Assembly (NCBI RefSeq): GCF_036417845.1
Contig: NC_089979.1
Location: forward strand, 25,361,958-25,425,957
Direction: 5' to 3'
DNA length: 64,000 nucleotides
Source of the DNA: Apteryx mantelli
Lineage: Eukaryota; Chordata; Aves; Apterygiformes; Apterygidae
Shown here: positions 28,220 through 42,198 of the stretch, piece after piece
How the letters are laid out: every line of letters starts with the position of its first letter
Position numbering within the stretch: the stretch's first letter is position 1
The notes under the pieces: model-generated
Databases searched by the model: none
What the model saw: the letters and a program-made list of their open reading frames with translations, nothing else
Told to the model about the DNA's origin: nothing
Translations under genes and position numbers: made by a program

Positions 28220-31200
28220 AAAGTTTTTATGGGCTTTGTCACAAACATGAATAAGAGGCAGGAAAAGTTTTATATACTATATATTTTTTGAGGTCAAGCT
28301 GCCAAGACGTGAAGCGTTTGAAATGCCTGAACTTTCACCTCCCTGCCACAAGAGTGCCTTCTGTACACGGCTAGTGCAGTGGGGTAATTTTCTGACAACA
28401 GTATACTCATTCTGTTTTCAATTAGGACTTTTTCCAAGGTCAGATAATTAACTTAAAACCCAAGTAGACACCTTTGAAACCTTCAACCAGCATTATATAG
28501 GATAAAAAATGTAGCATAGCACTTTTTTTTTAATGGTAGTATGAGTAAAAAGTCAGAAATGAAAGTCTTGGTGCTGTGAACTTGTATACACGTAGATAAT
28601 TTCTCTGAAGGCCTGGACAGCCCAGTATATGGCATATGAAGGAGTGGAACCTGAGAATACCTTTTTACTGGGCTGTAATTAAATGCAGTGGTCATTTCTT
28701 CAGAAAATGAAACATATACAGGGTGTGATATCCAGTAACAACATGGGTATCTTCTGCCAACCTCTATTTTAAACACAAATTTATTGAAAGAACAGCATTA
28801 TAACTTATATGATAACTTATGAAAACAGCGAGAAGATATTTAACTATGAGGAGGTTCTTTTAGTCTTATAAATTCTGACACACTTAAAAAGATAACTTCA
28901 CAGCTGTTAACGTTCGTGCTGATTATTAAGTTGTCTTTAGTCAGATAGCTCCTAATACACATTTGCAGTTTCTAAAACAGATTTCTAACCAGAGACTTAC
29001 ATAAGCCTGTTCCCAAAGGAGAGATAATCTATTGTATTTCCCTGTAGTCCTGTCCTCCAGAAAATGTATGCTATGAGGGACTTTCTTGGTGTTTTCCATT
29101 ATGCTAAATAATCATTTTGGAGCTGAAGTTGAATGGCAAAGCCTTCTAACAAGTTTTCTGTGTAAACGGGCCCCCAAAATAATTGATCTTACAGATCTGA
29201 TAGAGAGTAGAAATTTGTTCTGGCGGTGAATGTTGCAAAGGGACTATATTATTAAGAACTGCCTTTACAATATTCTCTGGCATAAGAAAGTAGAATATTG
29301 CAGTCAAGGAGAAAGGGTCAATCACCTAAAAAGGCCAAGCATGTGTTGCTATTTTATTAGGTTTATTGTATAAAAAGAACTTCACAAAGTTATTACTACC
29401 ACCATCAAACTATAAAAATCCCCTCTAAGAACTAACTTCTGTGCTGCATGTGCACATATGACTCCAGCTGAATTTGGTTTGTATTAAATAATTTAATTTA
29501 TATCCCTGGCCTATCAGGTTTTTACTTTATCTGATATTCTTTGGCTATATCACTATATCTAAGAGTTTCTGCTTATCAGCAGTCTGTTCAGTCTACAGAC
29601 ATCTCAGCTTTATTTAAGGTCACCAATAATGTTGCCTGTAGGAGAGAACCATAAACTTTTATAATCAAAATGTGCACTTTTTTTTTTAAAAGGATTTTTG
29701 GTAAGTGGACGTTGCAGAGACTTTTTTTTTTTTGCCTTTTTACAAGCCTTCTATATTAGAGAACTTAAGGCAAGCAGTTAGTCCTATTAAGCATCTAATA
29801 TTGACACAGAAGTAGGAATTAAAATTTCAAACAGGTAGCCAAACTTTTGTCCACATACTTAAATCATTTCTTGACAAAGACATACCATACACTCCAGAGA
29901 GCTGAGGGAACCAGTTAAGGAGCCGAGGGCCCCTAGGATGATACAGGGTGAGGCTGGGCATACAGCTGGGGTCCATGATGACCCAGGAACCTCACCTTCA
30001 GCTGCTTCTGGTGGCTGGTTTCCTCCTGTAAGCTGGGGATTCGGTTTAGACACCAGCACCTGTGCCAGCATGGTCCTGCTCCCAATCAAAGAAATAACAT
30101 AGGCAGGGGAGCCACACTCACTGCTTGTGAGCTGTGTGTTAGATCAGGAGTTAGTTTGACCAGCTATATTGAACAATTGTAAAGTATAAATCAGTTCCAT
30201 GACAGAAATAGTATTGACGGCAGCAGAAGAGATTGCATTTGGAAAGAAAATATAATGCTGTGAGGGAGCCTCTGTACACTGCAGAGCCACTGTTGTTACC
30301 AAAAAGACATGTGTCACTACATTTTTATCTCAGCATTCAGCTTTTTCAAGACGTTAAGCAATTCTAATTGGGAACAAGAGGAATATAAGCCAGTCAGTGA
30401 CTCAGCATCTCAGTCCTTATGTACTTTGTGGTTACAACTGATATAAAAGCTATTTTAGCTTCTTCTTTCTAAAAGCTGAAATACGTCCGACACATGAAAT
30501 GTTAATCACATAAATTACCATAAGATCAGAACCTGGCTGCTTGACTTAGCTGAACATCCCTACTTTGAGAAATAAGGCAATCACTATCCCACTAGGGCCC
30601 AGAGGTATTTATGTTCCACAAGCTACCAAATCATGTACCATGAATAAAGGGCCAAAATATGTGCAGTTGTTCACCTCTGCAGACCTCTGACTATCAGAGA
30701 TTGCCAAAGGCAGACATTGGTCTGTGGACCAAAGAGCTTTCCCATGTTAAAGGCTGAGAAGAAGATATGCTCCAGTGTTTGTGTTTACAGGTTATACCTC
30801 CAGAGCTGGGGCAGTATACCTTAGCTTTTTTTTTTTTAATATAATCAACATACAAACCCATCTTCAGAAATGTTTATGAAAACCTAGACAATCTTTAGCC
30901 TTTTACTTCATCCACAGTTAGTGCAATCATTCCATGCCACAGAGAGTGCTTGACTTCTTCAGGGAACAAACTTGATCAAACCAAGCTAACAAGAAACCTC
31001 TGGTAGGAATTTTGTTTCAATTACCAATAAACATAGCCCTAGAAGAGGTTAATTTTGGATCCCATCAGCTCTATGTATGCACACACTGTGTTAGGATCCC
31101 AGAATATATTTAGCAGTCTGGCTTGCTAGAGTCTGCTCTTTCACTTAACATATACCTGCTTTCAGAAGAAAACTTCAGCAAGCATGAGGTGCTTGTAGCA

Positions 31201-34200
31201 GAAGACTAGGGCAATTTAAGTTTTGTTGTGCATTTTAACAGAGAACAAACTTCTGTTAAAATTAGGTACTGAAGTTTGATTTTTGTATTGTTTAATCTAT
31301 AGAGAACATAATCATTTGGGGAAAAAAATTCTAAAAGAAACACCTAATAGAAAATGCTAATTTAAGTATTGCATTACTATCACAGAAATATATTAGATGA
31401 GCTGTTTTGTTTTTGTTTTTAATAGTTACACATGATGATTGAAACAAATTTTAAATGGTGAAATTAATATGTCAAGCTGAATTGCTTTATCTTTTTAAAA
31501 AACACATCAACTAATATAACACTGCTTAAAGAGTACAAGTTTTTGCCATCTATATGGAAGGCTGGTCATTTATGTTAAGAATTGCTATGTTAGAGCTATA
31601 AATAAAAGTGTTTATTTCAGTTATTCTAGAATTCCTCTGCTGGAAGAATTCATATTTAGGCTTGAATTGTTCAAGAACATGTGTTGGCTCCCCCGCTAAA
31701 AGCTAAAGAAACTTACAGCTAACAGTGGATTTTTGTTCCTGACTTTTTGCAGAATTGCATCTACTTACTGATACAAACATTTTTAATGTAAGTAATCTGT
31801 TGTGTCTCGTGAGTTGCATCCAGCATATGTTCTTACAGGTGCTTCTCTTACATTTCAATCTCAGTTTATATCTTGCTGGGAAAAACAGTAGTTTATTCAT
31901 ATCCCTCTGTACCAATGAAGGCACCCAAAGGAGTTCTATAAAGGACTTTAAATCAGCAAACAGGCAAGTTAGCACAAAAAAACATCAAAACTGCCATCTA
32001 GTGTTAGGTTTAGGCTGGCAAAGAGGCAGCATAGCATAAAAAAGGCAGCTGGTCACACAGTGGTAATAATGTGAGGTAAGAAGGGATAACTCTAGCTGTA
32101 CAAGGCTGAACTTGGCTTATTTTCAACACTATTGATATCTGCTGATGGTGAGCTCAACTAATTCTGCTACAAATAAGTTAAATATATTCCAACAAAGTAA
32201 TTACATCTGAGAAAAGCAATAAAGAAAAACAAAAAATATAAATTGGGAATCTGCTTAAGTAATATAACTCAATTCAATTCAATTATTCCTAATTGACAAA
32301 AGTGAAGCAACATTTGCTCAATGTTTCCTATAAAATCATTGTCATGTTGCCACTCACTCCTTCCTAATAAGTCTGATGGTGTTTCTGTTTTGTTAGCTGG
32401 GATTGCTTCTTGAGTCAAAGAACTACCACCAAGCTGCAGAAGATAAAAAAAAGCTTGAATAGTGTAGCCAAAGAGAGAGAACAAGAAAGAAGCTGGGACT
32501 AATAGCATTTGTGAGTAGAAAGCTTATATGCAGAAAAGTCAGGCACTTTTCAAAAGCTGTTGCTTAAAATTTAGATCATCTGATACATGAAATACATTAC
32601 CCTGCCTCTCATAAAGGTAATTATCTCCTAATCTGGAGATAAGGGAAAGCAAGATACAGCTATAAAAAAAACATACAGCTGTACATACTTGCTATGACAG
32701 TCTCCTTATTAATTTCCTTTCTTTAAAGACACAAATTATGAACTCAGTGGAGAGCAGGAGAAATACCCAATTCGAGCAATATTTGGAAAGGCTGACTGTT
32801 TTCACAAGTTTCACAAGTTTCTGTGTAATACTGCCTAAATACTGCTAAAGCAATACCAGAAAGGCCTGAAAAATATGAAATAGTTATCATAACAGCGCAA
32901 CTGAAGTAATGAGAGCTAGAGAGTAGGGCTGACAAGCGCGAAGGTAAGAGACCACCGGTGGGATCTTTATAGCTTATCAAAGGATCGACATGATTCACAA
33001 AAGATTGTTGTGGAGGTTTGTTTGCAGGAGGATGTTCAAACTGAGCAGTATCTGTATATGTCATTTAAAGATATATACTGATACTAGGTGTATACAGATA
33101 GCAACCGAACGCATGCTGCTATACTGGAGTTTTCTTGCTTGCTTAGTATACAAAGTCATTAACCAATTAAGTGCATAAGAGATGATCACCAATAGGCATT
33201 TTAACATCATGCTTAGAAAACAAGTGATATGCACATAGGAAAACTGCAGTTTGGATTTAAGTTGTTGGGCAGCTCAGCCCACAGTGCTGTCACTTGACCA
33301 ATGGCAAACCTGCATCATGCCCTGTCTCTGCTATACTGCTGTAATAAGGATGCTGGAGTGACAAATCCAGTGCTGAGTCAGGCTTTGTGGCTTACCAAAA
33401 CTGAGCAAGTTTGGTCACAAGAAGAGATGGGACTAGAAATGGATGCTGGAGCTGTCAATCACAGCAGATTCCAGAAAGACTAGCCTACAGGTCTCCCTTT
33501 CATAACATGGTTGAAGAAGCTACAGCTGAAATGGTGCATTCCCTAAGCTGCCGTGTATATCTATTTTTTTTGGAAAATGAAGATGGGGGATAATGCTACT
33601 GTCACTGTATGTATATATATGTATATATATAAAAAATTGGATGGCCATCTTTGCAGAAGAGAACATAACAAAGATGTTCAGGTCAACAGACTGTCAGCAA
33701 AGAGAATTTTTGTTCATTTACACCGAATAAACCAATATTGGGCTCTAGCACATGGCTGTGGGGAAGACAAGAAATCTAGTCAACCATGAGATAGCTGACT
33801 TTCAAACAAGTTCTTTAAAAACATAGTATCCATTTCTACTTGTTTAGCTAGAAGATAAATGCAAAGGGATGGAATAACATAACATCACCAGTCTGACTCC
33901 CAGTATCGTTTAGACACTCTGTCAAGAAGACATTTCTGTTCTTAACTGGGAGAACTGCCAAGAACTAATGTTGCTGTAGCTGAAAGCTTCTTATCTTGGA
34001 AGACTATTTTCATCCTTAGCTATTAGGAGATAGGCAATAAATCTATTTTTTGGTTTGAATCATTTCTTATTGAAGAAGCATGATAAGGATTTCTTGTAAG
34101 GGAGTATAAAAGCATAACAGCCTTGAAAAAAATGGCAGAACTGAATCTCAGGTAAATAAATATGTAAAGCACTTGTTTAAAAATAAGAATCAAGAAGAGA

Positions 34201-34735
34201 AAAGTTTGTTCCCAAAAGACACAAGCACATTTTATAGATGCAATTATCATTTATTCTCATTAAAAAGGATATTTTCCCTCATAAACTTGAAACGTCTGGT
34301 TTTTTTGTTTGTTTTAATTAAGCTATAGTGAAAGCTGAATTCTATGGAAAAGGTTTCAGGGAGAGATTCATTTGCAGCTGATTTACAGATGTTAGCACAT
34401 TACTTCAGAAAAGTATGATTTTCTTCTTTCTGAAATGAGTGTTCACTCTCTTAAGTAATTGCTTCCACAAGAACAAAATGTGAGTGGGTCCCAATACTAA
34501 TCTATTCTGCAAAGAAAATGTTTAAGAAGGCTTAGAAACAAATACAGCAAAATTCCCCAAAACATAGAAGTGAAAATGTATCCTAAGCAGTTCAAGTGTT
34601 CTACAGTTTTCCCATTTCTATCATTTTTTCTTATTTAAAAGTTACTAAATCCTACTAAATATTAAAATAATTATAATTTTCCATGTCCAGATCACCCCTA
34701 GTGTAACTGTCATACATTCATTTAAAAATGTGTAC
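28220..34735. other. ERICH5-RIDA tail-to-tail intergenic region
   Basis: AT-rich sequence between two converging genes. It holds simple repeats (T runs near 29679 and 29720, TATATG units at 33607-33636) and one small exon-like G+C-rich segment on the minus strand at 29996-30075 (see findings). No complete gene or named transposon was recognised. Part of the RIDA 3'UTR may extend into the right end if signals beyond 34736 are used. Confidence 0.5.
33607..33636. repeat. TATATG microsatellite
   Basis: Alternating GTATATATAT units, ending in a short A run. Confidence 0.85.
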
Positions 34736-34741
34736 TTTATT
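34736..34741 (-). promoter_or_regulatory. RIDA: Candidate RIDA poly(A) signal
   Basis: AATAAA on the minus strand, about 300 bases past the RIDA stop codon. Further hexamers lie farther downstream, so the 3' end is not certain. Confidence 0.45.
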
Positions 34742-35041
34742 ATCTGAATATCCAGCCATAATCATAAAATAAGGCCCCTACTTGCAATAAGTTCAGACAT
34801 ACCCTGATTTGAGCAACAAGCTCAGCTGATTTCAGCAAGGCTCCCACAGACTTCAGGGTTTGCCTGCACAGAACTAATTGCAAGCTTGCATTTTAGAGAA
34901 TGCAAGGTCCCAGAGCACCTTTCCTAAGATTAGTGATTTCAGCTGTCTGTAACTGCCTACAGTCAATCATAGGAACGGGACCTAATGGAGGAGCACTGAA
35001 TCTAAAACTGCTATTGCAGGATATTCAGTCTCTATTTATAG

Positions 35042-38000
35042 TCATGCTGAAGCATCTTGGATGGATCCTTGAATGGCAACAGCTTCAATCTCAACTCGGG
35101 CACCCTGTGAGCAAAGCAATGAAGAAACGTATTAGGAAATGTGTGTATGTGTATATATAATATATATATATTTATTTATTTTAGGTGAAGCAACTGGATG
35201 TATTCCACTTAAGAAAAGGCTGACCTTGTAAAAACAGGGAGTGACATTAGAAGGAGATTATATTCCTGGCAGTTGTATTACTAATTTAGTAAAGTTAAAT
35301 AATACTGAAAATTTGCTTTAATATTAAGTATGATAACCCCTTATTTCTAGGGTAGTAGGCATCTTCCACCACACAAAAACATATTTCATGTTTTCAGATC
35401 TCTTTTATTATATGTGGGAATAAGACTGGTATACTTAAAAACAAAAACTAAATACTTAAGAAGATTATCCACCAAAATAATTGCACTTGAAGCTATTCCT
35501 GAGTAAGAAAAGCTGTCAGAAGGTTTCAAAAGTAAGGAATTCCAGAAAATTCATTTTTGTAGGCAAAAAAGTGACACTTACTTTTGGCAAAGCAGCAACT
35601 TGATAGGCTGCTCTGGCTGGGAAGTTCATATTGAAAACTGTAATTTAAACAGGAACATCCACCAATCATTTAACTTTGCTTGATAAAACAAAGTTTAAAG
35701 TAATCTGTATAAAAAGCAGTCAGTAGAATGGTTTCATATTCAAGGCTACAAGACAAATAGTCTTCTGTGCCAATTTTCTTCTTCTCCATTTTTTGGTTAC
35801 TCACTGCTCTAACACCTCAGCAAGCTACCATTCATCATCAAGAATGCAACTACAGACATGATCTACAGACATGATCTACAGGCTAGTGATAATTTTTCAC
35901 TCTGCTGACACGGCCTTGACACCAACTCAGCTGAACCTGAAAAGATTAAATCAGAGCAGTGATCACCCAATTGCAGAGACCAGAGGGTGGAAGAGGGCTC
36001 TTTCACAGACAGCAGCAGGAGGGAGAAACAGGTCCCTGACAAAAGAGTCCTGAGCAAAGACTCCAGATTTGCATGCCGTAAACTGGGTGTCAGCCTTACT
36101 CGTACCAAAGAAAGAGGAAAAAGAAGGCCTCTTGCACTGCAGGCCCTGACCTATTTCTACAGGCCTTGAGCTCAAGGGTATTAACAGGAAAAAAAAAAAA
36201 AAAAAAAAGATACTGGTTAAAAATATAAGAGCTGCATTTGCATCATTACATGAAACTTCTACTAGTGAGAGTTAATGCTAAGCTCAGAAATGGTAATTTC
36301 ACTGCCCTGCACTGACAAAGCAGGTTGATAAGCCAAAGTCAAAGAACAGCTAGAACTACTTTATTGAGTTACAAGTACAAGGGGTGTTTGGCAATAAGTA
36401 AATATGTATCCAGCTGATCAGTTCTTACAGTTCAGAAACACTATCTATCTAATGAAAATCCAAAGCTATATAAAAAAAACTTGAGTGCATACTCTCCCAA
36501 ATTCTTTTTCAATATGTGGCTCATCGGAATCACCTACTTCAGTCTATGTTCAGTTTTTTTTTAATTACACATTATTCTTTTAAAATTTTTGTTTTAATGT
36601 TACCTTTCTTCCAGAATCTTAAAGAATCTGAAGTTGTATCATCTAAGTCATTATCACACTTTGGTGACAGTGAATACAACTTGTTCTACAAGCCATACTG
36701 ATAAAATAGAAACAAAACATCTACTTACATTGTCTGTAAATATCATTAATATCATTGAAGTCTTTCATGTCTGCCATCAAAACAGTAGTCTTCACAACTA
36801 GAAATTACATAACTGCAGTTATTTTGGACCTTTGACTTTTATACAAAAGTTGAAAATCTTTAGTGCATTACTTATACTATATTTTTATTCCAAATATTTA
36901 TGTCAAATATTCTAATTGTTTTGAAAAGTTCTGCAGAGAGATATTGACTGTTAGAGCTACTAAATCAGCTTATTTCACTACTAGTTTAGAAACAGCAAGG
37001 TATCCCAAAATGTAAATACATTACTTCCTTTATAAAATTCTCAGGAACATTTATTGTGGTTAAAGAATCATTTTTTTCTTTCAGATTGAGACCTTTCAAA
37101 TCACCTAAGAAATCTTGATATCTAGTACATATTAAAATTGGATATCCCTGACCAGCTTTGAAAATATCTGCTTTAAATTTTGTTCTAAGCCCAATTCTTC
37201 CAAAAGGCACAGAACTGATGAAGCAGGTGAATTAAAAACCTGTTATAATCCAACTGTTGGCAATTAATTATATCATATACATTATTTGCTACCAACCCCC
37301 CCCCCCCCCCCATAAAATGCCTGAAGATATTGTCTATGCTAGGATTTTTTTTATCCATGACTGCCCAAACCAGCATTATTCCTGGTTTGGCTCCACTATT
37401 AGAATCCTCTTAAAAAAAAAAAGGTGCTGAAAGTACCTAGAATATTAACACCATTGCTACAGACCTGCTTTTACCTGGAGTAAAGTCTAGGATGCTTAAA
37501 ATGCCTGTAGCCAGTTGCAGCTCAACCTACAGCTGAGCCTCCTCAGTTAGGAGTTAAAATATTAGTACCACAGGCAGGAATTTCTGGTGAAAGGCAGATA
37601 CCCAATGATACCCATCACATAAAGAAGACTTGCATGTTGATTTTTTTAACCCAGACTCCTGACGCCTTTTATCTCCTCCAGGTATTGGTAACAACTGCAC
37701 ATTTAGCAAACAGCTTTAAAGGTCACTTCATTTTTTTATCCAGGTAAAAAAGTCACTTACTTGTCACCATCATGGCAGCACTTACCATTGCAGTAGTCAC
37801 AGCCTGCAGCTTTTAGGATTTCTCCCATGTTTTTTAGGGCCTATCAAGAAATGAGATAAAATCTTTAAGTATCAGCTGTGTTGTATTTAAGTAAGTGTGT
37901 CTTACTCAACAGTAAGTAGCAACCTGACTACATCCATGGTTATAGTTTGAGTTTACCCAGCTTTCAACAGTCATCAGTGGGCAAGCAAAACAGGAGAGAA

Positions 38001-41000
38001 ATTAAAAAATGAAATAATAAAAAGGAACTTCCTCTAAACCCCTAATATTGAACTGCCCACTCATTAAATGAGAATATAAGATGCAGCCCTATCTCATCCT
38101 ATCTACTACCCCACACATCCCCTTTGCTCCTGGAGGAACAAATCCTCTTTCCCCAACTCCAAGCCAGGTTTCTTACTGGGGGTCTGATTCTTTGTTACAA
38201 GCATTGACTCCTTCCTGTATGAAACACAGATTCCTGCCTTGGCCTCCAAGCTGTTTGGGTGGAAAACAACAGGGATGGGTTGGAATTTTCCCTCCTGCTT
38301 TTCCCTCATTTTGGAGGATGTGAAAGGTGCTCTCTAAGGTGCTCCCATTCCTCAGGGGTTCACATTTAACTGAGCACATGCCAACTCCATAGCAAATCTA
38401 TTGTTAGAAGACATCTTACCTGCTTAGCTTCTTCCTTTGCCCCTCCAGAGACAAGCTGTCCGCTGGCAGGTTCTATACCGATCTGTCCTGCAATATACAT
38501 GGTCCGGTCTACCAGCACTGCTTGGCTGAAAAAATAAGTGACATTTTAGGTTGGGGAAAAATATTTCTGAATGAGTTCTCAATCAAAACATTTAACTATC
38601 CACCTCTGCAAGCACTCTCCTGTAAGGACATTTTGCATTTTCTTCAGTAATTTATAGTATCTCAGAAAGATACAGGAGTTGGGTTATACATGCACAAGCT
38701 GTACACAGTCATATACTCACTCTACTTATGCTTTGGAAGTGCTGGGCTTGAGCCTCTTATGGAAGCACACAGCTACATTAGCGTGACTCTATGCTTGAAG
38801 TAATAGGCCTTGTCTCTCAAAAGGGCACAAGACATTAGCACAGCAACACAGCACTAACACAGATACATAGCTTCCAGACTAGAGCTAACACAGAAGGGAG
38901 GCTGAATAAATGTTTCTTGCATCTGCCCAAATATCCCACCCTAATTTGACAGAGGTGGGTGACACCTTTCATCTACATTTCAGCTGCAGAGCAATGGAGA
39001 GAGAGAAAGCGAGAGAGTGAGCGAGAGAGCATGAGAGAGCTTATTATTAAACTCATCACTTTTTTCCTCATATGGACACTGTGAGAAATGAGTTACAGCT
39101 GTGAAGTGAAGCCCCACACACTGGATCTCTGGCAGTATTTCTCCAGAGTCATGAATTTGGACAGTCAGCACAGCACCCCAATCACTCCATTCCCAGCACA
39201 GTCTCCTCTGAACAAATAACCTGGGTGATCTGTTGGCAGAGTCAGTTCAGACAAATGCAAAATTCAAACTATCTGCAAAACATTTTTATATGTGTCAGGT
39301 GTGTTTTTGCTGAAGTAAAGTTGGCCAGTGGTAATGTTGCTCAATTACACAAAGAGATTAAAAGATTCAAACCAAGATTCAAACCACCTAGCAAACATTA
39401 TGCAAGAGACATAATTTTCTTCTCTTCAGTTGGTAATTAAAAATAATTTGCAAAGAAACTAGAGAAAGGCTCCTTTCAAAATGTTTGTGGTGTGTCAACA
39501 TAATTTTTCTTATTTCTTCCCATCCCACGAGAAAAGTATTGTTCTGACAGTTCAACAAGCCTCTTGCATTATACAGACTAGAGTCAGACACCTGCCTCAT
39601 GTATCTAAATTAGAAGGTTAGCTCCCTATAAAGTCAATAGAGAAAGAAAGGGACTCCTTCAGAGAGCACTTTATTAGATTTCTTCTCTAAATTGCTCTCT
39701 CCATTGACTTCATAGGGAGCCTAGCCTAATTTAGGCGCTCAGTAAAATGATTAAGGTTAGGCAATCTGAACAGTGTCATCACTCCCATCTTTCCTTTTAC
39801 CTCTGTCCCGCATTCTCCTACAATTGCATAAGGGGAAAAAAAAAAAAAAAGAGCCAGTAACTTATCTGATGTAGTAAAATACTTTATTTGATGATTATTC
39901 TCTCTGCCATCAGCAGCTTACCAAGCTGGAGTAAATGACAAAACTACACAATGTAAAGAAGAGAAACTGGCAAAAGAAAGTTTTTATAGTTGATGCAATC
40001 TTGTTGATAGAGAATGCGCATATGAACACAACATAGACTCTGCTTTTATTTTGTTTTCTTTCCTACAATGTCTTACTTTTTCTGAGGCACATGCCCATTA
40101 GACCACAAACTTCTGCTTCAGTTTGATGCCAGGTTCTCCATGCAACAGCAAGATACTAGCTCTCCAAAAAACAGATTGTCTTGTACTGCTTATTATACAG
40201 GAAATAATACAACAAAGAATTTATCACAACAGAGGCTTTTGGACAGTCCTAAATCATGAATAATTAGAATTAGGAAAAAAACATGCAGAAGCTTTCTGAA
40301 AAGTCAGATGAGCACTTACAGTAATCTTATGGAGTCCCCTTCTCTGCTCTTCACCTCCTCCTACACTCATCAGTGGCACCCCCCATTCACTGATACTATT
40401 AATAATTCACCAACTAAAGGGTATGCTTACACTGCGTTCAAAGCTGTGAGCAATGCTCACAGACTTCAACTACACAAATTCCAGTCACATTTTAGCTGCA
40501 GACAAATCCTACAACTAGGGTCAGTCGTAGCTACTCTTTAATTTCTGATTCAGCAAAGATTTAAGAATGTGCCTAAAGTCATTCAGATTTCAGTTTACTG
40601 AAGTGCTTAATCGGATGGATAATACGACCTTAGGAAAACACAATGCATCAGAGAGAGGGAGTTAAGAAACATTCTCTTTAAAGACAATGACTGTAAAAGT
40701 TAATCAGATTTTTTTTAAAAAACACAAAGGATTGTTAATACAAGAATAACATATACATACATATACATATGTTTATACATAAGATTACTGGAAATTGGAT
40801 GAGGTAATGGAAATACAAAGATACGGTAAAAATAGGTCACTACAAAGCATACTGAAGGGCTGGAGCAGAATGAAGAACGTAACCCATGCATCCCAATTCT
40901 TCATTCATACTTAAGCCCTCATTCCTCTGTTACCATGCTCAGATCCCACGGCAGAAACATAGCAGTTACTTTCTGTGAATTCCTGCTCACTGGACTTTGA

Positions 41001-42198
41001 GAAGTTCACTGGAACCTGATAAACTAAGTTAATGATAGACCTGTCAAAGCAGTTACAGGCTGTACAATAAACAGCATTTCATTAAAAACCACCACCAAGC
41101 AAAAAAAGTTGGAATGCAGTTAATCTACAGCAGAAGGGGAGGGCTAAGGTGAAGGATAGGCCAGTTAGTATGCATGCAGTGGAAGAATTCTTGCTTTCCC
41201 ATGTCTTAGGTGTTCTTCTAACTGCAACAGATGCCAAGCCCCTTGCTGCAATCCACCAATTCATAGTTTATAGGAATTAACCTTCATGTAATAATGCTGT
41301 CTCTGCTTCTAGATTTTTTTTCTCCATCTTTATTATTTCTATAAAGAATACAAAAATTTCAAAGCTCAGAAAGATCAATTTCAAAGTAATTGGGGGGGGA
41401 AAGCATCTGGAAAGCACAGAAGTAGAAAACTTAAAATCTAAGGAGACTGCGTTTACAGTGGAGAAGAGTCAGAACGCAGCACTAAAAGTTCTTACAAAAT
41501 GATGTTAAAAATCCCTCAGTGCCTTCAAAATGATAGCACACGATATTTACTGGCCACTTATCCAAATATCAAAGAAGAACCTTTCTCCAATTAAAACTGG
41601 GATTTTAAAAAAACCTTAAGTTCTGAACTGTTGCAGCTGATGGGTTCTTTGAGAAAATACCTAACAACATCCTACTTATTTTTACAGCCACCAGCTTTGA
41701 CTCTGAAAAGCATTACAATGCCTTGTTGCACATACTAAGCAAGAGAAGATTTGCAGTTCCCAGTCCGTCAACTCTCTCACTGCCAAGCACACACTGGATC
41801 AGATCTAACGTTCACCCTCCACACCCTCCGGAGCTCAGACTCACTGCTGACCTGCGTATACAACCCCTGGCTTCAGAGCTTTTTTTTTTTTTTGTGAGGA
41901 ATCAATTTTTTTCCTTGCATTTTTTTCCACATGCTGCCTGTCACCGATATCAAAATCATTTTCCAAATCTGATTTTTTTTGGTAGACGCTTACAAACATC
42001 ACTTACAACGGCTGGGCATCACTTACAACGGCTGGGAAACCCCCCAGCGCCGGGCGCCCAGCCGCCTGCTGGAAACCCTAACGGCAGAGCCTGCTCCCTC
42101 TCATACCTGCATCTCCCCCGCGCTGCGCCATACCTGTAGGGGCCCAGCGCAGCGGGCGCCTTAGCTGTGCTGATTATCTTCCTCACCACGGTAGCCAT
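35042..42198 (-). CDS. RIDA: Reactive intermediate imine deaminase A (RidA/UK114/HRSP12), 137 aa
   Basis: Minus-strand coding exons are 42134-42198, 38420-38525, 37786-37840, 36729-36797, 35582-35637 and 35042-35104. They sum to 414 nt, 137 codons plus stop, the human length, and all introns are GT-AG with matching phases. Exon 1 reads MATVVRKIISTAKAP, then GPYSQAVLVDR, IAGQIGIEPASGQLVSGG, ALKNMGEILKAAGCD, VVKTTVLMADMKDFND, NFPARAAYQVAALPK and RVEIEAVAIQG. The P-A-R-A-A-Y block with downstream IEIEA-type strand is the RidA family signature. Arg107 is the residue expected to hold the substrate carboxylate. RidA forms a trimer and hydrolyses reactive 2-aminoacrylate-type enamines/imines released by PLP enzymes to 2-oxoacids plus ammonia. 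The ATG at 42196-42198 has G at -3 and +4. It shares a bidirectional promoter with POP1. Confidence 0.97.
35141..35182. repeat. TG/TA then TTTA microsatellite
   Basis: A GTGTATATA tract is followed by TA and TTTA units. It lies in RIDA intron 5, 37 bases upstream (sense strand) of the last coding exon. Confidence 0.85.
36189..36208. repeat. 20-base A homopolymer
   Basis: An uninterrupted run of 20 A on plus, in RIDA intron 4-5 territory. No processed gene copy was recognised just upstream. Confidence 0.85.
37296..37311. repeat. 16-base C homopolymer
   Basis: An uninterrupted run of 16 C on plus (G on the RIDA sense strand), within RIDA intron 3. Confidence 0.9.
38996..39041. repeat. GA-rich simple repeat
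   Basis: An imperfect GAGA tract with AAGC and TGAG interruptions in RIDA intron 1. Confidence 0.8.
39604..39735. repeat. Imperfect palindromic interspersed repeat (MITE-like)
   Basis: The left arm (39604-39646) and the reverse complement of the right arm (39695-39735) share TAAATTAG, GCTCCCTAT, AAGTCAAT and GAGA blocks in the same order, with a loop of about 50 bases. Such a hairpin is the shape of a miniature non-autonomous DNA transposon. A further segment at 40543-40620 starts GATTCAGCAAAG, which I associate with an old sauropsid palindromic repeat. Family assignment is not certain. Confidence 0.5.

Noticed and set aside
36140-36208. A-run at 36189-36208 as the tail of a processed gene copy
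   Set aside because: The sequence upstream shows no recognisable coding segment, poly(A) signal at the right distance or flanking duplication.
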